A stretch of DNA of 64,000 nt from assembly GCF_017497985.1 (NCBI RefSeq), contig NZ_JAGDFV010000001.1, positions 1 through 64,000 on the forward strand. The letters run 5' to 3'. Under the pieces are notes generated by a model that worked only from the letters and a program-made list of their open reading frames with translations, was not told the origin of the DNA and did no database searches. This DNA is from Meiothermus sp. CFH 77666. GTDB taxonomy: Bacteria > Deinococcota > Deinococci > Deinococcales > Thermaceae. Made by a program: the position numbers and the translations under genes. Of the stretch, positions 16,757-25,780 are shown one piece after another (positions within the stretch are counted from its first letter, which is position 1; every line of letters starts with the position of its first letter).

Positions 16757-17638
16757 CTAGAGCCGGGCCAGCTTGAGGGCCAGCCAGGTCTGCACCAGGT
16801 CTTCGCTTACATAAGCAGAAAGGGCGTCCTGGGCGCGGCTGAGGGCCTCGAGGGCAGCCTGATAGGCCGGGCTTTCGGCGGGGAAGACCTCGCCTAGCCG
16901 TCGCCCCAGGTAGGGGAGGGCATCCTCGTTTTCCAGCAGCAACTTGAGGGCTTCCAGGGTCTGGGCTGGCCCGGCCCGCAGGGCTTCCAGCACCCCTTGT
17001 GTGCGTCCGGTCAGCCTGGCAAACTCGGCGGGGTTCGCCAGGGCCCAGCGCACTTTGCCGGGAGACCCCTGGGCAAAAGCCAGCACCTCGGGGTCGGTGG
17101 TCAGGGTGCGCAGCAGGGCCTCCGGCAAAGGCGCAAAACTCACCTCGAGGCTGCGGCTGACCAGGGTGGGCAGCACCAGCTCGCGGCTGGGGGCTACCAG
17201 AATCAGCCGGGCAAAAGCCGGGGGTTCTTCCAGCAGCTTGAGCAGGGCATTGGCTGCGGGCTCCCCCAGCCAGTGCGCCCCATCAATGACCGCGACCTTG
17301 GCCTTGAAGCGGGGGTAGGTAGCGATCCAGTCCAGCAGGCTCGTCTCCTCGCTGCCCTCGCGGGGCGCGATTTGCTCGAGGCGTATCTGTAGAGCACGGG
17401 CCTTTCTGCCGGTTTTGGTCTCGCTCTGGGGGGCAATTTCCAGATAGTCGGCGGGGGGCTCAAGGCGGCAGGAAGCACAGCGGCCACAGGGCGGAAACCC
17501 TTGCTCGCAGTTGAGCCCGGCTGCAAACCACCGCGCCACCGTCCGGCGCCCCACCCCTTCCGGGCCGGTAAAGAGCAAGGTCTGCGCCCGCAGCTTGGGC
17601 AACAACTCGAGGATTCTTTGATGTCCGAGGATTTGCAT
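16757..17638 (-). CDS. holB: DNA polymerase III, delta' subunit
   Basis: 293 aa. The non-catalytic clamp-loader subunit. The P-loop region reads GPEGVGRR (residues 25-32): the Walker lysine is replaced, as expected for delta', which does not hydrolyse ATP. Zinc-binding cysteines C44, C51, C54 and C57 are present. The sensor-like segment IDGAHWLGEPAANALLKLLE follows. An SRC-like arginine finger region is seen as LVSRSLEV. Upstream of the RicT-type gene, as in many bacteria. Confidence 0.9.
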   Translation of the reverse strand: MQILGHQRILELLPKLRAQTLLFTGPEGVGRRTVARWFAAGLNCEQGFPPCGRCASCRLEPPADYLEIAPQSETKTGRKARALQIRLEQIAPREGSEETSLLDWIATYPRFKAKVAVIDGAHWLGEPAANALLKLLEEPPAFARLILVAPSRELVLPTLVSRSLEVSFAPLPEALLRTLTTDPEVLAFAQGSPGKVRWALANPAEFARLTGRTQGVLEALRAGPAQTLEALKLLLENEDALPYLGRRLGEVFPAESPAYQAALEALSRAQDALSAYVSEDLVQTWLALKLARL

Positions 17639-17750
17639 GGCTGTTCGTCAGAGCTAAAAAAATACAGTATTGGTATGCAGTGAACCGACCAGACCATCAT
17701 CTTGCGGCTGCTTTCAACTGGCCTTGTTGCGGTAAAGTTTCCGAGGCTCA

Positions 17751-18524
17751 CTACTTTCCAAGCACCAGCCGCTCGTAGAGCCACATGGGGAACTGCTCGT
17801 GGTGCAGGCGGGAGAGTACGTGCTCGAGGTTGTACTTGGCGCGGAAAAACTCCACCGAGTCTTCTTCCGAGTCCCAGATTGCATAAGCGGCTCCAACCAC
17901 GCCGTCCCTGGGCTGGCCGGTGGAGCCGGGGTTGATGATGGCCCTGGCCTTGGGCGCCACGATGAGTTCGCCGCCATTGGCGTAGCGCTGGTAGCGTACC
18001 CAGCGCCCCTGGGGGGTGCTGACATCGGCGGTGGTGGCCTGGCCGCGCACGGTGGTGCTTTCCAGGCTCAGGTAGCTGCCGGCCAGGTGGGTGTGCCCGT
18101 GGAAAATCCAGCGATGACTCACCCGGTTGAACACCTCCCGGGCCTGCTCGACCTCTTCCAGGTAGGCCAGCGGATCCAGCGGACTGCCGTGTACCAGCAG
18201 CGCACCCTCCACTTCGGCGATCCAGGGCAGCCTGGACAGATACTCGCGGTTCTCGGGGCTGATGCGCTCGGCCTGCCAGGACAGAATTTCCAGCACCGGC
18301 CCTTCAATCTGCATGGACTTGATCTCCAGCAGCCAGATGTCGTGATTGCCCATCACGCCCCTGGCATTGACCGAACGCAACCAGTCCAGCACCCGGTTGA
18401 CATCGGGGTAATAGCCTACCGCATCGCCCAGGAAAAGTACCTGGTCGTAGCCCCTGGCTTCCTTGAGGACGGCCTCGAGGGCGGGCCAGTTACCGTGTAT
18501 ATCGGACACAATCAGGTAGCGCAC
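17751..18524 (-). CDS. Metallophosphoesterase (YfcE/MJ0936-like)
   Basis: 257 aa. A calcineurin-like phosphodiesterase with a dinuclear metal site. All motifs are seen in order: SDIHGN (residues 6-11), GDAVGYYPDVN, GNHD near residue 60, HGSPLDP, and HGHTHLAG near residue 143. The GTG start has GGAGG 4 bases upstream and TATGAT just before that. The tail (FFRAKYNLEHVLSRLHHEQFP) is typical of Thermus-type members. A phosphodiesterase substrate cannot be specified. Confidence 0.88.
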   Translation of the reverse strand: MRYLIVSDIHGNWPALEAVLKEARGYDQVLFLGDAVGYYPDVNRVLDWLRSVNARGVMGNHDIWLLEIKSMQIEGPVLEILSWQAERISPENREYLSRLPWIAEVEGALLVHGSPLDPLAYLEEVEQAREVFNRVSHRWIFHGHTHLAGSYLSLESTTVRGQATTADVSTPQGRWVRYQRYANGGELIVAPKARAIINPGSTGQPRDGVVGAAYAIWDSEEDSVEFFRAKYNLEHVLSRLHHEQFPMWLYERLVLGK

Positions 18525-18682
18525 AATACCTCCATCATACCCAGCCCCGGTGGAAAAGCCTTGCGAAACCAGGGAGAATACGAGATTGAACCACTTTTTC
18601 TCCTCCGTGCTTACATGTTAGCAGCCGCTACTCCGCTGACCGGGCCATTTTGGGCACGAGAAACAGCCCGGCCGCCTCTGGG

Positions 18683-20254
18683 TCACTCCCGCAGCTTAAA
18701 GCGTTGAATTTTTCCAGTGGTGGTAAGGGGCAGCTCCTGTACGTAATGAACCTCCCGTGGGTAGGCATGGTGCCCTACCCGCCGGCGCACCTCCTCTTGC
18801 AGCGCCAGGGTCAGGGCCGCGGAGCCGGACTGCCCCTCGCGCAGCTTGACGTGAGCCACAATGCGCTGACCGCGTTCGGCATCGGGCACCCCCACCACCG
18901 CCACCATCGCCACCGCAGGGTGATGCAAAAGGGCTTCCTCCACCTCGAAGGGGCTGATGCGATACCCGGCTGCCTTGATCAGGTCGTCGGCGCGGGCTTT
19001 GAACCACAGGTAGCCTGCCTCGTCTTTGCTGCCCAGGTCGCCGGTTTTCAGGTAGGGGCCCACATACTTCTGCTGGGTGGCCTGGGGGTTGTTCCAGTAA
19101 CCCAGGAAGGCCACGGGGTCGGGTGTCCGCAGGGCAATTTCGCCCACTTCCCCCGGCGGCAGGGGCTGGCCGGCTACGTCAATGATTTCGACCCGATGCC
19201 CGGGGTAGGGCAGGCCCATCGAACCGGGGCGGATGGGGTCGGTGGTGTAGGAATTGCCGACCAGCAGGTTGGCTTCGGTCTGGCCGTAGAACTCGTTGAC
19301 CGGCAGGCCCAGGTTTTCCTGCACCCAGGCTAGCAGTTCAGCCCCCAATGGTTCGCCCCCGGAGTGGATGCTCTCTAGGGCGGGCGGGGCCTTGACCCGG
19401 CCCAGTTGCCGCAGCAGCTTGAGGGCGGTGGGGAAGAGGAAGGTGTGCGTGACCCCCTGGCTGTGCAGCAGGTGCAGGGCCTCCTCGGGGTCGAAGCGCC
19501 GGGTGCGGTAAGCCACCACGCTGTAGCCATTGGCCCAGGCACAGAGCAGCACATTCAGCAAACCCCCAATCCAGGCCCAGTCCGCCGCCGACCAGTAGCG
19601 GGCTTCCTCGCCCGGAAAGTTGCAAAAAAGCCGGAAGCCAGGCAGGTGCCCAATCAGGGTGCGGTGGGGCAGCAACACCCCCTTGGGTTTGCCGGTGGTG
19701 CCCGAGGTGTAGATCAGGATGGCCGGGTCGTCGGCCTGGGTGGGGTGGGTCAGGAAGCGGGGCTGGGCGGCCTGTAGCAAATCCAGCACCTGATCCTGGT
19801 AGATAACCCCAACCTCTGCGGGCAGCTCGAGATTAAGGGCTTGCAGGGCACCTCGGTCGGCCATCAGCAGGCGGGCCCCGGAGTGCTCCAGGCGGTAGAG
19901 CAGGGCATCCTCGCCGAAGAGTACCGAGAGCGGCAGGGCGATGGCACCTATCTTGTAGACCGCCAGGTGGGCCAGGGCCAGCTCGAGCGACTGCCCCATC
20001 AAGAGCCCCACTCGGTCGCCGGGCTGCAAACCGTGGGCCTGCAGCACGTTGGCCAGGCGGTTCGAGAGGGTGTGCAGCTCGGCAAAGGTGGTCTGTCGGC
20101 CCAGTTGTGGCTCGATGAGGGCGATGCGGCCAGGGTTCTGGGCGGCAGCCTTTGCAACGGTAGCCTCGGCGATGTTATACAAAGCCGGCACCTCCCAGCG
20201 AAACTGCTGGGCGAGTACCGCCCTGGGGGCTGGGGCAAACCTCAGGTTGTCCAC
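18683..20254 (-). CDS. AMP-forming acyl-CoA synthetase
   Basis: About 523 aa. It activates a carboxylate, probably a medium or short-chain fatty acid, to its CoA thioester through an acyl-adenylate. The adenylation motif is IYTSGTTGKPKGV; NEFYGQTEAN and KTGDLG are the A4 and A7 motifs; GYRISPFEVEEALLHHPAV is the hinge and C-terminal domain; the catalytic lysine is in TTTGKIQRFKLRE. I choose GTG 20254 because a TATATT box lies 8 bases upstream and longer starts would run into the divergent gene. The exact substrate is unknown. Confidence 0.88.
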   Translation of the reverse strand: MDNLRFAPAPRAVLAQQFRWEVPALYNIAEATVAKAAAQNPGRIALIEPQLGRQTTFAELHTLSNRLANVLQAHGLQPGDRVGLLMGQSLELALAHLAVYKIGAIALPLSVLFGEDALLYRLEHSGARLLMADRGALQALNLELPAEVGVIYQDQVLDLLQAAQPRFLTHPTQADDPAILIYTSGTTGKPKGVLLPHRTLIGHLPGFRLFCNFPGEEARYWSAADWAWIGGLLNVLLCAWANGYSVVAYRTRRFDPEEALHLLHSQGVTHTFLFPTALKLLRQLGRVKAPPALESIHSGGEPLGAELLAWVQENLGLPVNEFYGQTEANLLVGNSYTTDPIRPGSMGLPYPGHRVEIIDVAGQPLPPGEVGEIALRTPDPVAFLGYWNNPQATQQKYVGPYLKTGDLGSKDEAGYLWFKARADDLIKAAGYRISPFEVEEALLHHPAVAMVAVVGVPDAERGQRIVAHVKLREGQSGSAALTLALQEEVRRRVGHHAYPREVHYVQELPLTTTGKIQRFKLRE

Positions 20255-20306
20255 CAACGACAAATATACCTTTGAGGGGCGGTATTCTGCTATTGTGCAA
20301 ACCATT

Positions 20307-20885
20307 ATGCGCTCCACTGACTGGCTGGAATCCCTGCTGGCCGAACGTACCCGAACCTTTGTGGATGAGTTCGGCAGCTTTTATGCCTGGCTCGAGGGCT
20401 CGTACGGCGGCGATACGCTGCTCTTGTGGATGAATAAATCTGTGCTGGAGGAAGCGCTGCCGCAACTGCCCAGGCACTTCAAAGGGCGTTTGGTGCTGGG
20501 GCTGGATGCCTCCGAAGACCACCAGGCTCCCTTCGCAAGGGCCCTGTACTGGGCCAACCCCCGCCGGGCGCTGGTGGTGCAGAAGGGCGAAGGACTGGGC
20601 ATCGGCTACCCTGGCCGCAAGGAAGTGGCCGAGGGTGAGTGGGTGCCCTGGGATGACCCGCGCGAGGCCCGGCAGCTCGAGGTGGTGCTGCGGCCCGAGT
20701 TTAGCTACCATGAGCTTCGGGCCTACGCCCCCTGGGAAGCCCCGGCCCCGGCCCCCCTGCCCACCATCGAGGGGCCGCAGGTAGGGGCGGTGGGCTGGGA
20801 GCGGGGTATACCCACCTATGGCCTGGGTTTGGTAGGCTTAGAAAAGAATCTCGAGGCCCTGCTAGGGGTGTGGCGTATGCGCTAA
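20307..20885 (+). CDS. Hypothetical protein
   Basis: 192 aa, soluble, no signal. Segments include DEFGSFYAWLEGSYGGDTLLLWM near the N-terminus and WANPRRALVVQKGEGLGIGYPG in the middle; a proline-rich linker APAPAPLPTIEG precedes the C-terminal WERGIPTYGLGLVGLEKNL. I do not recognise the family. The ATG at 20307 follows TATTGT by 10 bases; a longer frame upstream only overlaps the divergent synthetase. The small membrane protein gene follows after 28 bases, so they may be co-transcribed. Confidence 0.72.
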   Translation: MRSTDWLESLLAERTRTFVDEFGSFYAWLEGSYGGDTLLLWMNKSVLEEALPQLPRHFKGRLVLGLDASEDHQAPFARALYWANPRRALVVQKGEGLGIGYPGRKEVAEGEWVPWDDPREARQLEVVLRPEFSYHELRAYAPWEAPAPAPLPTIEGPQVGAVGWERGIPTYGLGLVGLEKNLEALLGVWRMR

Positions 20886-20913
20886 CCCGCATGGCCCACA
20901 GGAGGAGAAAAAC

Positions 20914-21123
20914 GTGCTGTTTGCTATCTTGTTCACCATCGGCTCGATTCTGGTCACCTGGCTCTTGTACCTGGCCCTGCGCCCCCGTACCCTCGAGGTC
21001 GAAAGCGAAGGGGCCGATCTGCGCTACATCGGCATGGCCCTGGTGCTGATTATTCTCACGGCTGCTACGGTAGCCTCCATGCTGCTCCTGGGCAAGCTGG
21101 GCCAGGCTACTATTAGTTTCTAA
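20914..21123 (+). CDS. Small two-helix membrane protein
   Basis: 69 aa. Two hydrophobic helices (LFAILFTIGSILVTWLLYLAL and IGMALVLIILTAATVASMLLL) separated by a charged loop RPRTLEVESEGADLRY. The GTG start has a strong AGGAGGAG 6 bases upstream, which supports a real gene. It follows the previous hypothetical protein closely. The function is unknown. Confidence 0.7.
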   Translation: MLFAILFTIGSILVTWLLYLALRPRTLEVESEGADLRYIGMALVLIILTAATVASMLLLGKLGQATISF

Positions 21124-21424
21124 GCTCCAAGCGAGTTCACAAACCCCCGGCCACCTGCCGGGGTGTTCCGCTTGCTCAGGCACAAGGCACTGGCGTTTCT
21201 GCTGGCGCAGCACGTTAACGCTCCAGCGCTGCGGCACGCCCCAAGAGGCTTGCTAATCCTGGCCTGGGTTTTTCCAGCCGATAAGTTGCTAAACGTAAAG
21301 GTGCCGATCCGTTTTGAAACTTGGCTTAACCTCGAGCATAACGTTCATCTGCACAGCCGAGCCCTCCTCGAGCCGCTACAATTCGGGAAGCATTGGCTCT
21401 CAAAGCCAAACAGAAAGGAGTTTC
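21124..21424. other. Intergenic region before the lipoprotein array
   Basis: About 300 bases. A 7-bp GC hairpin (CCCCGGC-CACCT-GCCGGGG, about 21146-21164) lies just after the small membrane gene and may stop transcription, although no T-run follows. AGAAAGGAG just before 21425 is the ribosome binding site of the next gene. No other gene is seen. Confidence 0.5.
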
Positions 21425-22867
21425 ATGGCAAATCTGCGTTTGACACCCTTGCTCGCACTGCTCGGACTGTTGCTCACGGCCTGCCCGTCGGCCAACACCC
21501 AGGCCAAGGGGCAGCTCGAGGTGACCGTCAACATTCCCACCGGCTCGGGGATTACCCCCAATGTGCAGGTATCCGGGCCGGGCGGCTTTAGCCAGACCAT
21601 TAGCCAGGAGGGGGTTCGCTTATTCGACCAGGCTAGTGTCGGCAATTACACGATTACCGCCCAGGACGTAATCGCTGCTGGCGACACCTACAAAGCTAAA
21701 GTATCGGTGGGCTCGGCTCCTGGAACCTCCAATACTGCCAGCGCCGCGGTTACCGCCAATACCAAGACCAGCGTCACGGTAGATTACACCCAGGCCCCCC
21801 CCTCCGGGGCCGTAAACCCCGAAAAAACCTTCACGGCAACCCTTGGCATCGGCAGCCTGGTCTTTTTGAGCAGCTCCGGCGATGGGCAGGGCCGCCTTTA
21901 CGCGAGCGGGAATGCGGCGAACAAAAACACCCCTAGCGGCCGGCTCTACCTGACCCCCGCCAACCTGGCGGGCTCTGGTGGGGCCGTGCCCAGCGTCCAG
22001 ATTGCCCCCGAGGATGGCCTTTACAGCCTGATCTTTGCCGGCGATGGCACCCTCTACGAGCTCGACCGCAACGACCTTCCCCCCACCCCCTCGACCTACA
22101 TCCGCCGCTTTGCCCGGGCCACCGCCGTGGCCAACGGCTTCTCGCCCACCCCTCTCGTCATCACCAACGGGGCCTTCAGCTTTAGCACAGGTTCTGGCAC
22201 CATTCAGGACTACAACCTCTACAAGCCCTCCGACATGGCCCTGGACAGCGCGGGCAACCTCTGGGTGCTCGACCCCGAGAGCACCGCCCGCTCCAGCGTG
22301 GACGGCATCTCCAACACCCCCGGCCGGCTGGTCTGCTACTCCGCCGCCGACCAGACCGCGGCCATAGCCGGTTCTGGCAGCCTGAACACCCCGGGCCGGG
22401 TTTACTACGGCACGGCCATCTCCGGTGCCCGTGCCCTGGCCTTCGACGCGTCTGGTAACCTCTGGCTGGCCGGGGGGAGTGGGGCCTCAGCCCGGCTGGT
22501 TCGGATCGCCAGCTATACCTGCCCCAACCTCCCCACCAGCGGGCCCAATGCTGGCAACCCCGACAACCAGGAGCTCAACCTGAACTCGGCCGGGGTCAGC
22601 AGCCTCAGCGGGGACAAGCTGGTGGCCCCGGTAGACCTGGCGGTGGCTGGAACCGATCTGTACGTGGCCCAGTCCGACGGCACCACCAACAACATCCTTA
22701 AGCTGAGCACCAGCGCCACCGCGATTCCCAACGACATCGTGCCCATTACCATCATCGGCCTCGAGGGCAGCCTCACCGGCCTGGCGGTGGACGCCGAGGG
22801 CAAGCTCTGGGTGGGTACCGCCGGGGCCCCGGCCCCCAACCCCGGGCGCATCTACAAGCTGCCCTAG
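21425..22867 (+). CDS. Lipoprotein 1 of array: PEGA-like domain plus predicted beta-propeller
   Basis: 480 aa. A lipoprotein signal peptide with lipobox LLTAC (Cys19 lipidated). One PEGA/Ig-like domain follows (QLEVTVNIPTGSGITPNVQV to about residue 130). The rest carries repeated strands with SGNLW-type turns (DSAGNLWVLD, DASGNLWLAG, DAEGKLWVG), suggesting an NHL/SMP30-like propeller. It has the cysteines shared by the array (RLVCYSA and YTCPNL). The ATG at 21425 has AAGGAG 5 bases upstream. The shortest of the four paralogues. Function unknown; the protein is probably at the cell envelope. Confidence 0.85.
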   Translation: MANLRLTPLLALLGLLLTACPSANTQAKGQLEVTVNIPTGSGITPNVQVSGPGGFSQTISQEGVRLFDQASVGNYTITAQDVIAAGDTYKAKVSVGSAPGTSNTASAAVTANTKTSVTVDYTQAPPSGAVNPEKTFTATLGIGSLVFLSSSGDGQGRLYASGNAANKNTPSGRLYLTPANLAGSGGAVPSVQIAPEDGLYSLIFAGDGTLYELDRNDLPPTPSTYIRRFARATAVANGFSPTPLVITNGAFSFSTGSGTIQDYNLYKPSDMALDSAGNLWVLDPESTARSSVDGISNTPGRLVCYSAADQTAAIAGSGSLNTPGRVYYGTAISGARALAFDASGNLWLAGGSGASARLVRIASYTCPNLPTSGPNAGNPDNQELNLNSAGVSSLSGDKLVAPVDLAVAGTDLYVAQSDGTTNNILKLSTSATAIPNDIVPITIIGLEGSLTGLAVDAEGKLWVGTAGAPAPNPGRIYKLP

Positions 22868-22884
22868 CCAGAGCGGCCCTGCCG

Positions 22885-22912
22885 GACCTCCCTCGCCGGG
22901 AGGTCTTTTTTT
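22885..22912 (+). terminator. Terminator after lipoprotein 1
   Basis: An 8-bp stem GACCTCCC-TCGCC-GGGAGGTC followed by seven T. Confidence 0.92.
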
Positions 22913-23076
22913 GCGCCCCGGCGGCACGTTACAAAGGCCGTTACCAAAAAGTTGCAACCAGCACGGGCACGAGAGAGCAGGTAATGTTACGTGAGAAGAG
23001 TCCATCTCGGTCGGGAAAAACCCTATAACGCCGCGATTACGCCCCAGCCCCTACCCTCTGGGTCAGGAGGATACAG

Positions 23077-25602
23077 ATGAAACCAAAACGAACGCTTTGG
23101 CTTCTGGCTCTTGGTGCGTTATCGCTGATGCTGACCGCATGCCCTGGCCCTGGGGCTACCAAGGGTGTTCTGGAAATCACCGTGAACGCCCCCGCTGGTG
23201 TGACCCCCAATGTGCAGGTCAGCGGCCCTGGCACTACCTCGAGCATCAGTAGCACAGGCAAAACCACGTTAAACGATAGACAGCCGGGTAACTACACCAT
23301 TACGGTGAACAAGGTGGTGGCCGGGGGGATTGGCTACAACGGCCAGGGTGCTACCGTAGTGGTAGAGGCCGGCAAGAAGACCAGCTACACCGTCGACTAT
23401 GCTGCGGTGAGCGGCAAGATCGTGGTGAGCATCTCCGGCCTGCCGGCAGGCCTCGAGGCCGGCATCAACATCAAAAAGTCCGACAGCAGCAACCTGAACA
23501 GCGCCCCCATCAACGCCGACACCACCCTGGAGGACGTGCCCCCCGGCACCTACACCATCGAGGCCCCGGCCCGCACCCAGGGCAGCAGCACCTACGCCAC
23601 CGCCGCCGACGGCAGCACGCTGACGGTTACCGCCGGCGGAACCGCCACGGTCAACGCCACCTACACCCCCAACCCCGGCAGCGCCACCATCAACGTGGCG
23701 GGCCTCGACGCCGCCCTGCCCAACCCGGTGCAGCTGACCCTTACGGGCGGCCCCAGCAGCCCGGTAAACCAGAGCTTTACCGACAACGGCCCGGTCACCT
23801 TCAACAACCTGGCCCCCGGCACCTACACCATCAGCGCTAACGCCATCACCGACAACGGGCCGCAGGACTACGCCTTCACCCTCTCCCAAGCCACCCTTTC
23901 CATCAGCTCGGGCGGCAGCGCCAGCGCCACCCTCACCTACAGCAAGCCCACCCTGAGCGTATCCCTTAGCGGCCTGCCGCAGCAGGGCACTGCCCTTACC
24001 CTGACCGTGGCGGCCCAGCCCAGCAGCGGCTCGCCCACAACCTGGGTGGTGAACAACCAGTCCCTGCCCGTCCCCGGCCCCGCAACCCTCACCCTGCCCC
24101 GCCTTGGCAGCTACACCGTGAGCGCCTACGGGGCCTCGGCCGGCCAGCCGGTGCGGGTGGTGGGCCAGGTGGTGGACAGCCTGCTTACCAGCAACACCCA
24201 GAGCGTTACCGTAAGCAACGCCAGCGCCAGCGCCACCCTGACCTTTAGCGACGGCCAGACCGGGCGGGTCTTCGTGGCGGGCAACGGGGCCTTCGACTCC
24301 GACGCCGACGCCGGCTACACCATCACCGACTTCCAGCTGGCCCAGGCCAGCCCCAGCCTGGTGCCCTTCACCGGCGGCAGCGGCGCCAGCGCGGCGGGCC
24401 TCTTCAAGGTCAAGTTCGACGCCCAGGGGAACCTGTACCTGATGTACCAGTACCTCGACACGGCCAACCGCGCCCGCATCGTGCGCATCAGCGCGGCCAA
24501 CCTGGCGGCGGGCAACTTCAGCCCCAGCGCCTCGGGCAACAAGACCATCACCACCGACGCCCTGGGCAACGACCCCGAGCCGGCCGACCTGGCCTTCGAC
24601 GCCAGCGGCAACCTGTGGGTAGTCAACGACTTCGAAAGCCGCCTGGTCTGCATCTCGGCCGCGGCCCTGAGCAGCGCGGGCGACGTGACCGCCCCCAGCG
24701 CGGTCTACACCTCCAACGTGCCGGTGCGGCCGCAGGACAGCTTTACCCTCACCGCAAACATCCACGCCATCGCCTTCGACGGCGCGGGCAACCTCTGGTT
24801 CACCGCGGGCGACTACCGGGCCGACGTAGTGACCGGCACGGCGCCCACCCAGACCGTAACCTACGGCCGCCGCGCGGTGCTGGCCCGGATTAACGCCTCA
24901 GCCCTCACCTGCTCGAGCGGAACGCACGCTTCGCCGGCTAACCTGCTGGCCAGCGACATCCCGGTGCGCCTGGACATCAGCAACGCCGCCCGGGTCTACG
25001 AAGCCTCTCCGGGGACTGCCACCACCGTCAATCCCACCGGCACTGGCCCCCGCGGCATCCTGAAGCCGGTGGCCCTGGTCTACGATGCGGCCAGCACCGC
25101 CCTCTGGGTGGGCGACTACGGCGGCAGCAACGGGCTTACCGGTGCGGCCTTCCGCGACGCCGACGCCGACCAGGAGACCCTGATCCGGGTGCCGCTCAAT
25201 ACCGCCAACACCGACCCCAACGGCCCGGCGAACCCGATGCCCGACGGCTACGACCTGCGCGAGGCCCAGATCGACCACCGCATCAGCATCGGCTACACTG
25301 CCACGCCGGGAACCACCAGCACCGGACTGCAGCAGGTCTTCGCGCTGGCCTTCGACAAGACCGGGGCGCTCTGGATCGTGGCCAACAACAACGTCCTGCT
25401 GACCGCCAGCGACACCAGCCCCGGCCCCAGCGACCGTAGAGGCAAGCTCTACCGGGTGCAGATTCCAGCCAGAGAGACCAGCCTGGCCCAGTGGGCGGTG
25501 CAGAACCTCACCCCTGGCGATATCCTCAAGACCATCAGCGCACCGTTGGACGGCATCGGCTTTGCCGGCCTCGCCTTCAACCGCTTCAGCGTGAGCCCCT
25601 AG
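23077..25602 (+). CDS. Lipoprotein 2 of array: three PEGA/Ig-like domains plus propeller
   Basis: 841 aa. Lipobox LMLTAC near residues 17-22, then GVLEITVNAPAGVTPNVQV, the same opening as lipoprotein 1. Three to four Ig/PEGA-like domains (to about residue 380) are marked by repeated PPGTYTI or APGTYTI motifs. The propeller follows from GRVFVAGNG, with DASGNLWVVND, DGAGNLWFTAG and LWVGDYGG blades. The shared cysteines are in LVCISA and LTCSSG. Third codon positions are almost all G or C. Its own terminator follows, so it is a separate transcript. It may bind or display a ligand; no catalytic motif is seen. Confidence 0.85.
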   Translation: MKPKRTLWLLALGALSLMLTACPGPGATKGVLEITVNAPAGVTPNVQVSGPGTTSSISSTGKTTLNDRQPGNYTITVNKVVAGGIGYNGQGATVVVEAGKKTSYTVDYAAVSGKIVVSISGLPAGLEAGINIKKSDSSNLNSAPINADTTLEDVPPGTYTIEAPARTQGSSTYATAADGSTLTVTAGGTATVNATYTPNPGSATINVAGLDAALPNPVQLTLTGGPSSPVNQSFTDNGPVTFNNLAPGTYTISANAITDNGPQDYAFTLSQATLSISSGGSASATLTYSKPTLSVSLSGLPQQGTALTLTVAAQPSSGSPTTWVVNNQSLPVPGPATLTLPRLGSYTVSAYGASAGQPVRVVGQVVDSLLTSNTQSVTVSNASASATLTFSDGQTGRVFVAGNGAFDSDADAGYTITDFQLAQASPSLVPFTGGSGASAAGLFKVKFDAQGNLYLMYQYLDTANRARIVRISAANLAAGNFSPSASGNKTITTDALGNDPEPADLAFDASGNLWVVNDFESRLVCISAAALSSAGDVTAPSAVYTSNVPVRPQDSFTLTANIHAIAFDGAGNLWFTAGDYRADVVTGTAPTQTVTYGRRAVLARINASALTCSSGTHASPANLLASDIPVRLDISNAARVYEASPGTATTVNPTGTGPRGILKPVALVYDAASTALWVGDYGGSNGLTGAAFRDADADQETLIRVPLNTANTDPNGPANPMPDGYDLREAQIDHRISIGYTATPGTTSTGLQQVFALAFDKTGALWIVANNNVLLTASDTSPGPSDRRGKLYRVQIPARETSLAQWAVQNLTPGDILKTISAPLDGIGFAGLAFNRFSVSP

Positions 25603-25614
25603 GGCCGCGCCCTG

Positions 25615-25642
25615 AAAGCCCCCCCAGCCTGGGGGGGCTTTT
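25615..25642 (+). terminator. Terminator after lipoprotein 2
   Basis: An 11-bp stem (AAAGCCCCCCC with GGGGGGGCTTT) and a five-base loop, followed by TTCGTT. Confidence 0.9.
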
Positions 25643-25768
25643 CGTTATGTGGGGCGTTACCCGGCCTGCCCTCTTGCATAAGCCGCGGATAAAGACGGTT
25701 ACGGGGGGATGGGCCGGCCTACCAGACCGAGATTTGTGGCCTTAACGCCGGGTTTACGAGCGCTCTCC

Positions 25769-25774
25769 TATGAT
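25769..25774 (+). promoter_or_regulatory. -10 box of a leaderless lipoprotein 3 transcript
   Basis: TATGAT, then 6 bases, then the GTG at 25781; no Shine-Dalgarno. Confidence 0.5.
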
Positions 25775-25780
25775 GCCCGG

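Noticed and set aside
23269-24765. 498-codon open frame antisense to lipoprotein 2
   Set aside because: Gly/Val/Ala-rich, no family pattern; arises because the sense gene has almost only G or C in third positions.
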